Positions 22,477 through 31,542 are shown, numbered from the stretch's first letter. The stretch is 64,000 nucleotides of DNA from JACCXG01 sp963717745 (GCA_963717745.1 CAVQXJ010000029.1:1-64000); one strand, 5' to 3'. Notes: generated by a model not told the origin, from the letters alone. A program made the numbers and translations.

Positions 22477-23616
22477 ATGCCCCCCTCCGTCGTCTTCTAC
22501 ATTTCCGGCCATGGCTTCGGCCATGCCATCCGGCAGATCGCCATCATCACTGCGCTGCGCGAGCGGGCGCCCGATGTCTCGATCGTGGTTCGCACCGCGG
22601 CGCCGGAATGGCTCTTCACGCGGACCGCGACCGGCGCCTGCCCCGAGCACCGTCGAGGGGCCTCGACCTTCGTGGCGGGTGAGACCGATACGGGCGTGGT
22701 GCAGATCGACAGTCTCAGGCTGGACGTGCGCGAAACCGTCCGCCGGGCGCGAGCGTTCCTCGATCGCTTCGACGAGCACATCTCGCGCGAAGCCGCGTTC
22801 CTCCGCGCGCGCGACGCGACGCTGGTCGTTGCCGACGCGCCGCCGCTGGCCTGCGCCGCCGCCGCGGCCGCCGGGATCCGGTCGGTCGTCTGTGCGAACT
22901 TCACCTGGGACTGGATCTACCGCGACTACAGCGAGCAGCCCGGCGTCGACGCCATCGTGAAGCAGATCGGCGAGGCGTATGCGACGGCAGAGGCCGGGTG
23001 GCGGCTGCCGCTCGGCGGCGGATTCGACACGATCGATCCCATCATCGATGTGCCGTTCGTGGCGCGACACGCACGCGCGGACCTGAGCCGCGATCAAATC
23101 CGGCAGCAGCTCGGGCTGCCCGGCGATCGTCCGCTGGCGCTGGTCTCGTTCGGCGGCTACGGCCTTCACCAGCTACCGCTCGACCGTCTCGACTGCCTGA
23201 AGGAGTGGGATGTCGTACTGACCTCACGAGGACCGTCGGACATCGCGGGTCCGCATGGCGTCCACGTGGTCGCGGAGGAACATCTCTATGGGGCCGGCCT
23301 CAGGTACGAGGATCTCGTGCACGCCGTCGACGTCGTGATGACCAAGCCGGGCTACGGGATCATCGCCGACTGCGTGGCGAACGGCACGGCGATGCTCTAC
23401 ACCTCGCGGGGGCGGTTCGTGGAATACGACGTGATGGTCGAGCAGATGCCGCGCTACCTGCGCTGCCACTACCTGGCGCTCGAACCGTTCGAAACCGGCC
23501 TGTGGAGCGAAGCGCTGCGAGCACTGATGGGAACTGCGTTTCCACCGGCGCGATGGCGCACCGACGGGGCGGAGGTCGCCGCGGGGATGATTGCCGAGCT
23601 GATCAGTGCGCCTTGA
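22477..23616 (+). CDS. GT-B fold glycosyltransferase, MurG-like
   Basis: This 379-residue protein starts with a glycine-rich N-terminal loop (VVFYISGHGFGHAIRQI) typical of the GT28/MurG group. The C-terminal half has VSFGGYGLHQLP and the donor-binding segment DVVMTKPGYGIIADCVANG. It therefore probably uses a nucleotide sugar; the acceptor is unknown. Residues 55-62 (CPEHRRG) come from a 20-base near-palindrome at 22641-22660 and look like an insertion. The start follows the repeat array directly and has no clear ribosome site. The gene converges with the next one and overlaps it by 14 bases. Confidence 0.8.
   Translation: MPPSVVFYISGHGFGHAIRQIAIITALRERAPDVSIVVRTAAPEWLFTRTATGACPEHRRGASTFVAGETDTGVVQIDSLRLDVRETVRRARAFLDRFDEHISREAAFLRARDATLVVADAPPLACAAAAAAGIRSVVCANFTWDWIYRDYSEQPGVDAIVKQIGEAYATAEAGWRLPLGGGFDTIDPIIDVPFVARHARADLSRDQIRQQLGLPGDRPLALVSFGGYGLHQLPLDRLDCLKEWDVVLTSRGPSDIAGPHGVHVVAEEHLYGAGLRYEDLVHAVDVVMTKPGYGIIADCVANGTAMLYTSRGRFVEYDVMVEQMPRYLRCHYLALEPFETGLWSEALRALMGTAFPPARWRTDGAEVAAGMIAELISAP
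22641..22660. repeat. Short palindromic element inside a coding sequence
   Basis: CCCCGAGCACCGTCGAGGGG is an imperfect palindrome within the glycosyltransferase gene. It encodes the odd peptide PEHRRG in a loop before the beta strand TFVAGETDT. It looks like the dispersed palindromes seen elsewhere in the window rather than like native codons. Confidence 0.5.
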
Positions 23617-24310
23617 CGGCGGTCACGAGCGACCAGATCCTCGGGAAATTCACCTTTTCGATGGAAATCGGCTGAAGGTCGGCTTGCGCCAGGAACGCCG
23701 GCAGGTCGAGGTCTGCCTTGAAACCGATGTGAATGGTCAGCGGTGAAATCGCCCGCTCGAGCCGCGACAGGATCGGGTTCGGGCTGAGGAAGTGATTGAG
23801 GAAGACAATCCGGCCGCCCGGGCGGCAGACCCGGCGCATCTCCTGCGCGACCTTGATCGGGTCGGGAACGACGCTGATCAGGTAGGGCGCGTACACGATA
23901 TCGAATGAGTCATCCGCAAATTTGAGATCGGCGGCATCCATCTGCAGCAGCCGCAGCGAATGGGGCACGTCCTTGCGGGCGGCGCGCTCCCTCGCCTTCT
24001 CGAGCATGGACGAGGAGAAATCGATGCCGGTGACCGTGGCGTCCCGCGGATACAGCGACAGGTTGATGCCGGTGCCGACGCCGACCTCGAGCACGCGGTC
24101 CTGACCGGTGATGCCCATGCGCTGGATCGCCTGTAAACGGCCGGGATGCAGCGTCGGGCCGAAGGTGATGTCGTACACCTTCGCGAGCTTGTCGTACACG
24201 CCCTCGACAAAATCGTTCTCGACGGCAATTACCGAGAGCGCGCGCGAGCCGGCGTCGGTTCCGGCAACCAGGTCTTCTTCGCGCTCTGCTTTACGGTCGA
24301 ATAAGGCCAT
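23603..24310 (-). CDS. Class I SAM-dependent methyltransferase
   Basis: A 235-residue soluble enzyme with the SAM motif VLEVGVGTGINLSLYP, motif II GIDFSSSMLEKA and the later segments LQMDAADLKFADDSFDIVYA and VCRPGGRIVFLNHFL. The opening VYDKLAKVYDITFGPTLHPG resembles the UbiE/phosphatidylethanolamine methyltransferase (PmtA) group, so a lipid substrate is plausible. It converges with the glycosyltransferase gene. It has its own leader of about 110 bases towards the methyl-transfer operon that starts downstream. Confidence 0.85.
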   Translation of the reverse strand: MALFDRKAEREEDLVAGTDAGSRALSVIAVENDFVEGVYDKLAKVYDITFGPTLHPGRLQAIQRMGITGQDRVLEVGVGTGINLSLYPRDATVTGIDFSSSMLEKARERAARKDVPHSLRLLQMDAADLKFADDSFDIVYAPYLISVVPDPIKVAQEMRRVCRPGGRIVFLNHFLSPNPILSRLERAISPLTIHIGFKADLDLPAFLAQADLQPISIEKVNFPRIWSLVTAVKAH

Positions 24311-24426
24311 TCAAGTTCCTTCAAGCTGCCTGCAAGTCGAAGACCGTTAACGTTTTAAGTACGACAGTTGGCGACTATACCCCGACCGTCAAGGGGGGGC
24401 AAGCGCCGAAAACACCCCGCCGGGCC

Positions 24427-26283
24427 TCAGAACGCGCCCCCTTCCATCACCTGGAGCGCGGCCTCGATCGCCCCCGCCCCGGTGGAAATCTGCAATCCCT
24501 GCACGAGCGGCCGGATCTCGCTCGCAACTTCGCGCGCAATCAGGATGCCCTCGGCCGCGGCCCGGCCGTCGTTCTCGGCCCGGCGCATGCGCTCGACGAC
24601 GGCGGCGGGGACCTGCACGCCGGGCACCTCGTTCGCCATGAATTCCGCGTGGCGCAGGCTTTCGAGGGGCATGATCCCGGCCAGGATCGGAATCGGCGTG
24701 CCGCCGATCTGCCGCAGGACGGCACCGAACGCCGCCGCGTCGAAGACCGGCTGGGTGATGGCGAACTCGGCTCCCGCCTGCACCTTGTATTCGAAGCGAC
24801 GCAGCTCCGCGGCGACGTCGAGCGCTCCGGGATTGAGCGCCACGCCGATGTGAAACGCGGTGGGCTGGCCGATCGACTGCTCGCCGATGTCCATTCCCCG
24901 ATTCAGCCGGGCGACGACATTGGTGAGGCCGATCGAGTCCACGTCGTACACGGCCGTCGCGTCCGGGTAGTCGCCGATGCGGGGGGGATCGCCGGTGACG
25001 ATCAGCAGATTGCGGATCCCCATCGAGTGCGCGCCGAGCAGGTCGGACTGCATCCCGAGCAGGTTCCGGTCCCGACACGCGTAGTGCAGGATCGGCTCGA
25101 TGCCGGCCTGCTGCCGCACCACGAGCGACGCGGCGAGCGCGCTGAGGCGCGCCGTGGCGCGAGGGCCATCGGGGATGTTGACGAAGTCCACGCCGTGAAT
25201 GCGCAGCTGCCGCGCCTGCTCGACGAGCGCGGCCGCATCGTGGCCGCGCGGCGGGATCAGCTCGACGCTCACCACGAACTCCTGGCGGGCGAGCGCGTTG
25301 CCCAGCCGTGACTTGGCCGGCCGCGGCACCGGGTCGACCGCGGGCGCGGCCGGAGCCGGCGCCACTCCCTTGCGGCCCGTCGCCGTCAGAGCCGGCCCGG
25401 CGGCGATCGTCAGCGCGCGGACCGCCAGCTTGATCTCCCGGATGTGCTCGGGTGTCGTGCCGCAGCAGCCGCCGACCAGCCGCACGCCGTTCGTCACGAA
25501 GCGGCGCGCGTACGACGCCACGTACTCGGGCGACGACAGATAGATGTTCCGTCCTTCGATCTCGCGAGGACGTCCGGCGTTCGGCTGGGCCGACAGCGGC
25601 ACATGCGCGACCCGGGACATCCGTTCAATCGTCTCGAGCATGCCGGCCGGTCCGACGCTGCAGTTCACGCCGATCAGCGTCGCGCCGAGCGCTTCGAGCT
25701 GCGGCACGAACGCCTCCGGCGGCGCGCCGTCGAGGGTGTTGCCATCCTCTTCGGTGGTGACCTGCGCCACGATCGGCAGATCGGAGAGCCCGCGGACCGC
25801 GCGGATCGCCGCGGCGATCTCGTTGACGTCGTGAAAGGTCTCGAGCACGAAGAGATCGACGCCCCCTTCGAGCAGGCCTTCGACCTGCTCCCGGAAGTAC
25901 GCCTCCGCCTCGTCTACTCCAGTCTTGCCCCAGGGCTCGATCCGGATGCCGAGCGGGCCGATCGAGCCCGCCACGAACGCCTGCTCGCGAGCCGCCTGCC
26001 TGGCGATCTTCGCTCCCTGCGTGTTGATCGCCTTGACGCTGTCGCCCAGCCCGAACGGCGCCAGCTTGACCCGGTTGGCGCCGAAGGTATTGGTTTCGAT
26101 CACGTCGGCGCCGGCACGGACATAGGCCTGGTGGACCTCGGCGACGAAGTCGGGCTGGGTCAGGTTCAGCTCGTCGAACGACCGGTTGAGGAAGATGCCC
26201 TTGGCGTAGAGCATCGTGCCCATCGCGCCGTCGCACACCAGTACGCGGCTGGCGAGGGCGTCCGTGAATGAGGGTCTGGTCAT
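24427..26283 (-). CDS. Fused homocysteine S-methyltransferase / methylenetetrahydrofolate reductase
   Basis: The 618-residue protein has two parts. Residues 1-300 are the homocysteine methyltransferase barrel, with zinc cysteines in GVNCSVGP (about 206) and GGCCGTTPEH (about 271-272). Residues about 335-618 are the MetF-type FAD barrel (VSVELIPPRGHDAAALVE, ITQPVFDAAAF). Together they make and use 5-methyltetrahydrofolate for methionine synthesis, as in YitJ-like proteins. It overlaps the metallophosphoesterase stop (ATGA), showing coupling. No SAM riboswitch is seen upstream since it lies inside an operon. Confidence 0.92.
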   Translation of the reverse strand: MTRPSFTDALASRVLVCDGAMGTMLYAKGIFLNRSFDELNLTQPDFVAEVHQAYVRAGADVIETNTFGANRVKLAPFGLGDSVKAINTQGAKIARQAAREQAFVAGSIGPLGIRIEPWGKTGVDEAEAYFREQVEGLLEGGVDLFVLETFHDVNEIAAAIRAVRGLSDLPIVAQVTTEEDGNTLDGAPPEAFVPQLEALGATLIGVNCSVGPAGMLETIERMSRVAHVPLSAQPNAGRPREIEGRNIYLSSPEYVASYARRFVTNGVRLVGGCCGTTPEHIREIKLAVRALTIAAGPALTATGRKGVAPAPAAPAVDPVPRPAKSRLGNALARQEFVVSVELIPPRGHDAAALVEQARQLRIHGVDFVNIPDGPRATARLSALAASLVVRQQAGIEPILHYACRDRNLLGMQSDLLGAHSMGIRNLLIVTGDPPRIGDYPDATAVYDVDSIGLTNVVARLNRGMDIGEQSIGQPTAFHIGVALNPGALDVAAELRRFEYKVQAGAEFAITQPVFDAAAFGAVLRQIGGTPIPILAGIMPLESLRHAEFMANEVPGVQVPAAVVERMRRAENDGRAAAEGILIAREVASEIRPLVQGLQISTGAGAIEAALQVMEGGAF

Positions 26284-26948
26284 TGATGTCGTTCGTACTC
26301 GAGCGTGCGCGGGTCAATCAGCAGATAGGAATCACCCACCAGCTCGAGGCCTACCGATGTGACGCCGTCGCGCGCCTGTTCGGTGAACCGGTGATGATGC
26401 CCGAACAGGTGCAGCCGCGGCCGCATCGCCGCGAGCACCTCGTTGATCGCCGTTTTCCCGGCATCGTTGCGGCGCGCGCCGCTGCCGGCGAAATACGGAC
26501 GCGGCGCCTCGTGCGTCAGCAGGACGTCGACGCCGGTCAGGGCCTTGCACGCGTCGACTTCTTCTCGCACGAAGTGCCGCCGCTTGTCGGCGAGCTCGGT
26601 GGCCTTCGCCGAGCCCTTGCGCGGATGCGGCAGGGCCGCCGCCGGCGTGTCGTACCACGAAGGCGCGAACGTCCCGCCCAGACCGGCGACCCGCAGGCCG
26701 TCGAGGTCGATCGGTCGAGCGTTGGGCAGGTAGTGCAGATTGCCGGGAAAGGTCCCTGCCTCGATCGCGTCGAACTGTTCGTTGTTGCCTTTGATCCAGT
26801 AGAGCGGGGCCGGCAGAGCCTCATACCGGCCCTCGGCATCCGCGAGGTCGCCGACACAGAGCCAGAACGGCACGTCCGGATGCCGTGCCATCACGCGGCG
26901 CGCGCTCGCGAAGTCACCGTGGATGTCGCCGAGAGCGCCGAAGACCAT
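26280..26948 (-). CDS. Calcineurin-like metallophosphoesterase
   Basis: The protein has 222 residues from ATG 26948 (MVFGALGDIHGDFASARRV). Metal-binding motifs are GDIHGD, CVGDLAD, KGNNEQ, LLTHEAPR and FGHHHRF, in the usual order for dimetal phosphoesterases. The open frame continues upstream through a repeat and would add a false hydrophobic head (FLALLAFLAFLA), so the shorter start is chosen. It overlaps the methionine-synthesis fusion gene. Its substrate is unknown; relatives cleave phosphoesters of nucleotides or proteins. Confidence 0.85.
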   Translation of the reverse strand: MVFGALGDIHGDFASARRVMARHPDVPFWLCVGDLADAEGRYEALPAPLYWIKGNNEQFDAIEAGTFPGNLHYLPNARPIDLDGLRVAGLGGTFAPSWYDTPAAALPHPRKGSAKATELADKRRHFVREEVDACKALTGVDVLLTHEAPRPYFAGSGARRNDAGKTAINEVLAAMRPRLHLFGHHHRFTEQARDGVTSVGLELVGDSYLLIDPRTLEYERHQ

Positions 26949-27047
26949 TGCCAAAAATGCCAAAAATGCCAGAAGTGCCAAAAATTGTTGCCGAGGCGCC
27001 CGCTGTGGGCAGTTCACATTCTTGGCATTTTTGGCATTTTTTGGCAT
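26949..27047. repeat. CCAAAAATGC word array with inverted arms
   Basis: Three or four copies of CCAAAAATG on the left and three of GGCATTTTTGG on the right flank a GC-rich centre. The halves are reverse complements and can form a stem of about 40 bases. It separates the NuoI-like gene stop (27050) from the metallophosphoesterase start (26948) on the same strand. Confidence 0.85.
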
Positions 27048-27049
27048 TC

Positions 27050-27490
27050 CTACTGTGCCGGAGGCGGCGGAGCCGCCGAGGCCGGCACCAGCAGATCGTG
27101 CTTGTCCCAGATGAAGTCCTTGTTGCTGTAGACCGCGAGCTCGTAGTCCTTGCCCATGAAGATCGCCGACACCGGGCAGGCCTCTTCACAGTAGCCGCAG
27201 AAAATGCAGCGGGTCTTGTGGATCTGGTAGACCTTCGCGTAGCGCGGGCCCGCCTGCACGCTGCCGTCGTTCTCCGCCGGCTCCAGGTAGATCGCATCGG
27301 CCGGGCAGGCCACCGCGCACAGGCCGCAGGCCACGCACTTCTCCAGCCCGTTCTCGTCCCGCATCAGCACCTGCTTGCCGCGCCATTTCGGAAACACCGG
27401 GACCTTCTCGTCCGGATAGTTGACGGTGATGGGCTTCCGGAAGATGTGCTTCAGGGTGGTCGCAAAGCCGACGAGAAACGGACGGATCAT
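27050..27490 (-). CDS. nuoI: NADH-quinone oxidoreductase subunit I-type ferredoxin
   Basis: The 146-residue protein has the two cubane motifs of NuoI: CVACGLCAVACPADAI and CIFCGYCEEACPVSAI. The N-terminus MIRPFLVGFATTLKHIFRKP is the amphipathic helix of the family; ATG 27490 is chosen for that reason. The C-terminus ends in a Pro/Ala tail. It lies alone, without other nuo genes in the window, and faces a two-component system. It could be a spare complex I subunit or serve another reductase. Confidence 0.85.
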   Translation of the reverse strand: MIRPFLVGFATTLKHIFRKPITVNYPDEKVPVFPKWRGKQVLMRDENGLEKCVACGLCAVACPADAIYLEPAENDGSVQAGPRYAKVYQIHKTRCIFCGYCEEACPVSAIFMGKDYELAVYSNKDFIWDKHDLLVPASAAPPPPAQ

Positions 27491-27582
27491 CCGGTGATCA
27501 TAGCAAGGAGCGGCCAAAAGGGGAACGTGGACGCCCGGCTCAGGCGCGGTCAAGTCGCGCAGAATGCTATATTTAGCCATCA

Positions 27583-28911
27583 ATGCACCAGAACAGGCTC
27601 CTCACGCCTGAGCAGTTCCTGCTGACCTTGATGGCGCAGCTCGCCATCGTGGCGGTGCTGGCGACCATGCTGGTGCGGTTCCCCTGGTTCCGGCGGATTC
27701 TACTGACCGAGAAGCGCGACTGGCCTGAACGGCTGATCTTCGCCGGCAGCCTCGGGCTGCCCCTGACCTTCGGCGTGCTCTCCCGTCTGCTCCTGAACTA
27801 CGACGCCGCGGATCTCACCCTCGCCGGGTCTTTCCTCGCCGGCCTGCTCGCCGGCCCCTACGCCGGCGCCATCGTCGGGGTGATGGTGGGCGTGCCCCCC
27901 TTCTTCGCCGGCGAATGGATTGCCCTGCCCTTCGCGGTGGGCTGCGGGTTCGCCGGAGGCGGTTTGCGGGAGATCTGCCCCAAGGAAGCGATCTGGCACT
28001 TCTCGCCGCTGTTCTTCACCGACCTGCACCGCAACGTGTGGCGCCTGGTGCGGCGCTTTCAAATCGACTGGGTGGTCATTCTTCTGGCCGCGCCGATCGG
28101 TCTCGAGATCATCCGGCAGGGGCTCGGCCACCGGTTCCATGCGCCGGAGCGGATTTTCTACAACGCCCCGCCGAACCCGTCCAGCTGGTGGATGCTGGCG
28201 CTGGTGATTGTCTCCACGGTCCTGTGTGTGGCGGTGCCGATCAAGATCTGGAACAGCGCCCGGATCGAGCACCGGCTGCAGGAACAGGAGAAGCTGCTGA
28301 TGGCGGCCCGCCTGCAGGCCCTCGCCAGCCAGATCAATCCGCACTTCCTGTTCAACACGCTCACGTCGATTTCGTCGCTGATCCGCTCGAAGCCCGAGAC
28401 CGCCCGGATGCTGATCGTCAAGCTCTCCGGCCTGCTGCGGCGGCTGCTCCGCAGCCAGGAACAGTTCGTCACCCTGCGCGAGGAGCTCGAAGCGATCGAC
28501 GAGTACCTGGACATCGAGAGCATCCGCTTCGGGCCGCGGCTCCGGATCGAGAAGTCGATCGACCCGGCCAGCCTGGAAATCGTCGTGCCGAGCATGCTGC
28601 TGCAGCCGCTGGTCGAGAACTCGATCAAGCACGGCCTGTCGCCGAAAATCGGTGAAGGGCGGATCACGCTCAAGAGCACGCGCGAGAACGGGCACGTCAT
28701 CATCGACGTCATCGACAACGGGGTCGGCGTCAGTTCCGCCCGCGCCGAGCGGGTGCAGGCCGGCGGCATCGGTCTGCGGAACGTGAACGAGCGGCTCCGG
28801 GTCATCTACGGCGCCAACTACCAGCTACAGCTCGACAGCGTGCCTGGCGAAGGCACCTGCGCCCGGATCATCATTCCCGAACTGGTGGTGCCCGCGAGGA
28901 TGAGCGCATGA
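27583..28911 (+). CDS. LytS/YehU-type sensor histidine kinase
   Basis: 442 residues. The first 220 hold six or seven membrane segments of the 5TMR-LYT type (GPYAGAIVGVMVGVPPFFAG). A cytoplasmic linker leads to the phospho-acceptor His254 in QINPHFLFNTLTS, then the ATP site with N box LVENSIKHGL and DNGVGV and GIGLRNVNERL. ATG 27583 lies 92 bases from the divergent NuoI-like gene; a TATATT -10-like box is at 27568-27573. Its stop overlaps the next gene (ATGA), so kinase and regulator are coupled. The signal is unknown. Confidence 0.9.
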   Translation: MHQNRLLTPEQFLLTLMAQLAIVAVLATMLVRFPWFRRILLTEKRDWPERLIFAGSLGLPLTFGVLSRLLLNYDAADLTLAGSFLAGLLAGPYAGAIVGVMVGVPPFFAGEWIALPFAVGCGFAGGGLREICPKEAIWHFSPLFFTDLHRNVWRLVRRFQIDWVVILLAAPIGLEIIRQGLGHRFHAPERIFYNAPPNPSSWWMLALVIVSTVLCVAVPIKIWNSARIEHRLQEQEKLLMAARLQALASQINPHFLFNTLTSISSLIRSKPETARMLIVKLSGLLRRLLRSQEQFVTLREELEAIDEYLDIESIRFGPRLRIEKSIDPASLEIVVPSMLLQPLVENSIKHGLSPKIGEGRITLKSTRENGHVIIDVIDNGVGVSSARAERVQAGGIGLRNVNERLRVIYGANYQLQLDSVPGEGTCARIIIPELVVPARMSA

Positions 28912-29702
28912 TGGAAGCGACCGGCAGCATCCGCGCCGTCGTCGTGGACGACGAGCAGCTGGCACGCGACGAGGTCTGCTTCCTGCTCGGGGAGATTGCC
29001 GGAGTGGAGGTGGTCGGGCAGGCCGCCAACGGCCTGGAGGCCCTGCAGGTGATCGAGTCGGAAAACCCCGACCTGGTGATGCTGGACGTGCAGATGCCTG
29101 GCCTCTCCGGGTTCGAGGTCGCCCGCCGGCTGGCCGAGTCCGGCTCCGAGACGCAACTGGTGTTCGTCACCGCGTTCGACCGGCACGCGATTCAGGCCTT
29201 CGACGTCAATGCCGTCGATTACGTGCTGAAACCGGTCGAAGCGGCACGTCTGACCATCGCGGTGGACCGGGTCCGCCGCCGCCTGGCGTCGGAACGGGGA
29301 CCGGTCAAGCCCGCGGCCGGGGAGCTGGATCGGCTCCTGCAGCTGCTTTCGCAGCGTTCGGAGCATCGCGAACAGCTGGCGGTGAAAATCGCCGACCGTT
29401 TCCTGCTGATCCAGGCCGATGAGGTGGTTCATGCTTCGGTGGAGGACGATGTCATCAGGGTTGTAACGAACAGCTTGTCAGGAACGTCTAACTATCGGAC
29501 ACTGGATGAGTTGCAGGCGCGGCTGGATCCTGCGGTATTCTGGCGGGTCCATAGGTCGCACCTCGTCAACATCAACAAGATCAAGGAAATCGTCCCCTGG
29601 TTCAGCCGTAACTACATCTTGAAGATGAAGGACCCCAAGGGCAGCGAGATCCCGGTCAGCCGATCGCAAACGAAGCGGCTTCGCGAATACCTGAAGCTAT
29701 GA
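28908..29702 (+). CDS. LytTR-family response regulator
   Basis: 264 residues: a receiver domain with acidic pocket VVVDDEQLA and phosphoacceptor Asp60 in LVMLDVQMPG, conserved Lys in VLKPVEA, then a LytTR DNA-binding domain from about 160 (IADRFLLIQADEVVHA ... FWRVHRSHLVNINKI). It pairs with the LytS-like kinase whose stop it overlaps. The next gene, signal peptidase I, overlaps its stop too, so the system may be co-transcribed with an export function. Confidence 0.92.
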   Translation: MMEATGSIRAVVVDDEQLARDEVCFLLGEIAGVEVVGQAANGLEALQVIESENPDLVMLDVQMPGLSGFEVARRLAESGSETQLVFVTAFDRHAIQAFDVNAVDYVLKPVEAARLTIAVDRVRRRLASERGPVKPAAGELDRLLQLLSQRSEHREQLAVKIADRFLLIQADEVVHASVEDDVIRVVTNSLSGTSNYRTLDELQARLDPAVFWRVHRSHLVNINKIKEIVPWFSRNYILKMKDPKGSEIPVSRSQTKRLREYLKL

Positions 29703-30643
29703 GCCACCACGACGACGACGCCGACGTTTCCCCTCCGGTTCCCGACGGTCCGGTCGTCCTCCCGACGCCCGAGCCGCTCGTGCCGGCCGAGCCGTTGCCA
29801 TTGAGCGCGGCGCCGCCGAGCGAAGGGATCCGGTCAGACTTCGTCGCCGCTCCGCTCGAGCGGGAGGCCGTCCCGCCGGTCGAACCGTCGTGGCGCCACA
29901 TCCTCGCCACGCGTCCCACTGACGTGTCCGCCGAAACGCGAAGCGCGGAGGCGGAAGAGATGCCGGTGGAACCCCCGGTCGACACCACCATCGGGACCCT
30001 CGGAGACGAGCCGATGGGCGGCGCTCCCGGGGAAGATCACCATGTCGAACCGTCGGAGCCGGAACCGGCATCAGAGCTTCGCACTCTGCCGCTGCCGCCG
30101 CCGGATCCGCCGCAGGTGTCGGTTGCGAGCCGGGTCGGCGAAGAACTGTTCGCCTGGCTCAAGACACTCGCCTCGGCGGCGGTGTATGCCACGCTGATCG
30201 TCACGTTCGGTTTCCAGGTCGCCCGCGTCGAAGGCCAGAGCATGGCGCCCACGCTCGCCGATCAGGATCGCCTGATCGTCAACAAGCTGGCGTATCGCAT
30301 CGGCGCGCCCCAGGTTGGCGACATCGTGATGCTCTACTACCCGCTGAACCCGGACAAGTCCTTCGTCAAGCGGGTGATCGCGGAAGAAGGGGACCAGATC
30401 CGCATCGTCGACGGACGCGTGTTTCGCAACGACGTGCCGATCAACGACGACTACGTCCCGACCGAATTCCGGAGCCACGACGACTACGGCCCCCAGGTAG
30501 TGCCGCAGGGCTACTACTTCGTGATGGGGGACCATCGGAACAACAGTTCCGACAGCCGCCATTGGGGCTTCGTGCCGAAGAAATACATCATCGGCAAAGT
30601 GCAGCTGCGGTGGTGGCCGATCCCGCACGCGCTGGTGTTCTAA
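29699..30643 (+). CDS. lepB: Signal peptidase I with long Pro/acid-rich head
   Basis: 314 residues. A membrane helix at about 157-172 is followed by the catalytic Ser181 in VEGQSMAPTL and Lys224 in KSFVKRVIA, then the GDHRNNSSDSRHWGFV box. These mark type I signal peptidase, which removes signal peptides at the outer face of the inner membrane. The first 150 residues are rich in Pro, Glu and Ala and have no membrane helix; they would be cytoplasmic and are unusual. It overlaps the regulator gene by ATGA. Confidence 0.93.
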   Translation: MSHHDDDADVSPPVPDGPVVLPTPEPLVPAEPLPLSAAPPSEGIRSDFVAAPLEREAVPPVEPSWRHILATRPTDVSAETRSAEAEEMPVEPPVDTTIGTLGDEPMGGAPGEDHHVEPSEPEPASELRTLPLPPPDPPQVSVASRVGEELFAWLKTLASAAVYATLIVTFGFQVARVEGQSMAPTLADQDRLIVNKLAYRIGAPQVGDIVMLYYPLNPDKSFVKRVIAEEGDQIRIVDGRVFRNDVPINDDYVPTEFRSHDDYGPQVVPQGYYFVMGDHRNNSSDSRHWGFVPKKYIIGKVQLRWWPIPHALVF

Positions 30644-30719
30644 CACCTGACACGCCCTGACTTCACGCTCGCGCGGGGTTTCCCGCGTTCTCGTTCGTGT
30701 TCTCTTCCTCAACCTGGCA

Positions 30720-31532
30720 GTGGCCGGGGCGAAGCTGATCTTCGGCTACGCCACCGGCGCGGTCAGCATCATCTCTGATGGCGTGCACTCGCTGACCGAC
30801 TCGGCCTCGAACGTGATGGGGCTGATCGGGCTGCGGATCGCCGGCAAGCCCCCGGACGCCAACCATCCCTACGGCCACCGCAAGTTCGAAACCCTGGCGG
30901 CCGCCGGCATCTTCGTGTTCCTGCTGCTGGTGGTCGTCGAAGTGGTGCGGAACGCGTTCGGGCGGCTGCGAACCGGAACCGGCACGCCCGAGGTGACGGT
31001 GGTCAGCTTCGTGGTGATGGGCGTCACCGTGCTGACCAACCTGCTGGTGGTCCGCTACGAGAACGGGCAGGGGCGGGTGCTCAAGAGCGAACTGCTGCTC
31101 GCCGATGCGGCGCACACGCGCAGCGACGTCTGGACCTCCTGCACCGTGCTGCTGTCGCTGGCGGCCGTCCGGCTCGGCTACCCGGTGGTCGACGCGATCG
31201 GCGCGCTGGTCGTCGCCGTTTTCATCGCCCGGGCCGGTCTGTACATCGCCCTCGAGTCGTCGAACATCCTGGCGGACCGGGTGGTGCTGAACGAGGCGGA
31301 GATACGAGACGTCGTGATGCGCGTGCCGCAGACACTCGGCTGCCATCACATCCGAACGCGAGGCACGTTCGATTACACCTTCCTCGATCTCCACGTGTGG
31401 TTCGCGCCCGACACCACGCTCTACGAAGCGCACCGGCTGTCGCACGTGGTGAAGGATCGCTTGATGGAGGCGTTCCCGCAGATCGCGGACGCGATCATCC
31501 ACATCGAGCCGCCGCCGCCGCCCGGAGAATAA
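30720..31532 (+). CDS. Cation diffusion facilitator transporter
   Basis: A cation diffusion facilitator with six membrane segments. Metal sites are DGVHSLTDSASN in helix 2 and DAAHTRSDVWTS in helix 5, and a cytoplasmic domain ends with VVKDRLMEAFPQIADAIIHI. These export Zn, Fe, Mn or similar ions. The given GTG cuts into the first membrane helix: the frame is open back to 30651 and reads TSRSRGVSRVLVRVLFLNLA, which is family-like, but it has no ATG, GTG or TTG. A CTG at 30657 or a base error is likely. The stop lies 10 bases before a repeat array. Confidence 0.85.
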   Translation: MAGAKLIFGYATGAVSIISDGVHSLTDSASNVMGLIGLRIAGKPPDANHPYGHRKFETLAAAGIFVFLLLVVVEVVRNAFGRLRTGTGTPEVTVVSFVVMGVTVLTNLLVVRYENGQGRVLKSELLLADAAHTRSDVWTSCTVLLSLAAVRLGYPVVDAIGALVVAVFIARAGLYIALESSNILADRVVLNEAEIRDVVMRVPQTLGCHHIRTRGTFDYTFLDLHVWFAPDTTLYEAHRLSHVVKDRLMEAFPQIADAIIHIEPPPPPGE

Positions 31533-31542
31533 TGCGGCGGCG

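Noticed and set aside
26949..27047. Hydrophobic N-terminus of the metallophosphoesterase
   Set aside because: The apparent FLALLAFLAFLA helix is translated repeat; the conserved start is at 26948.
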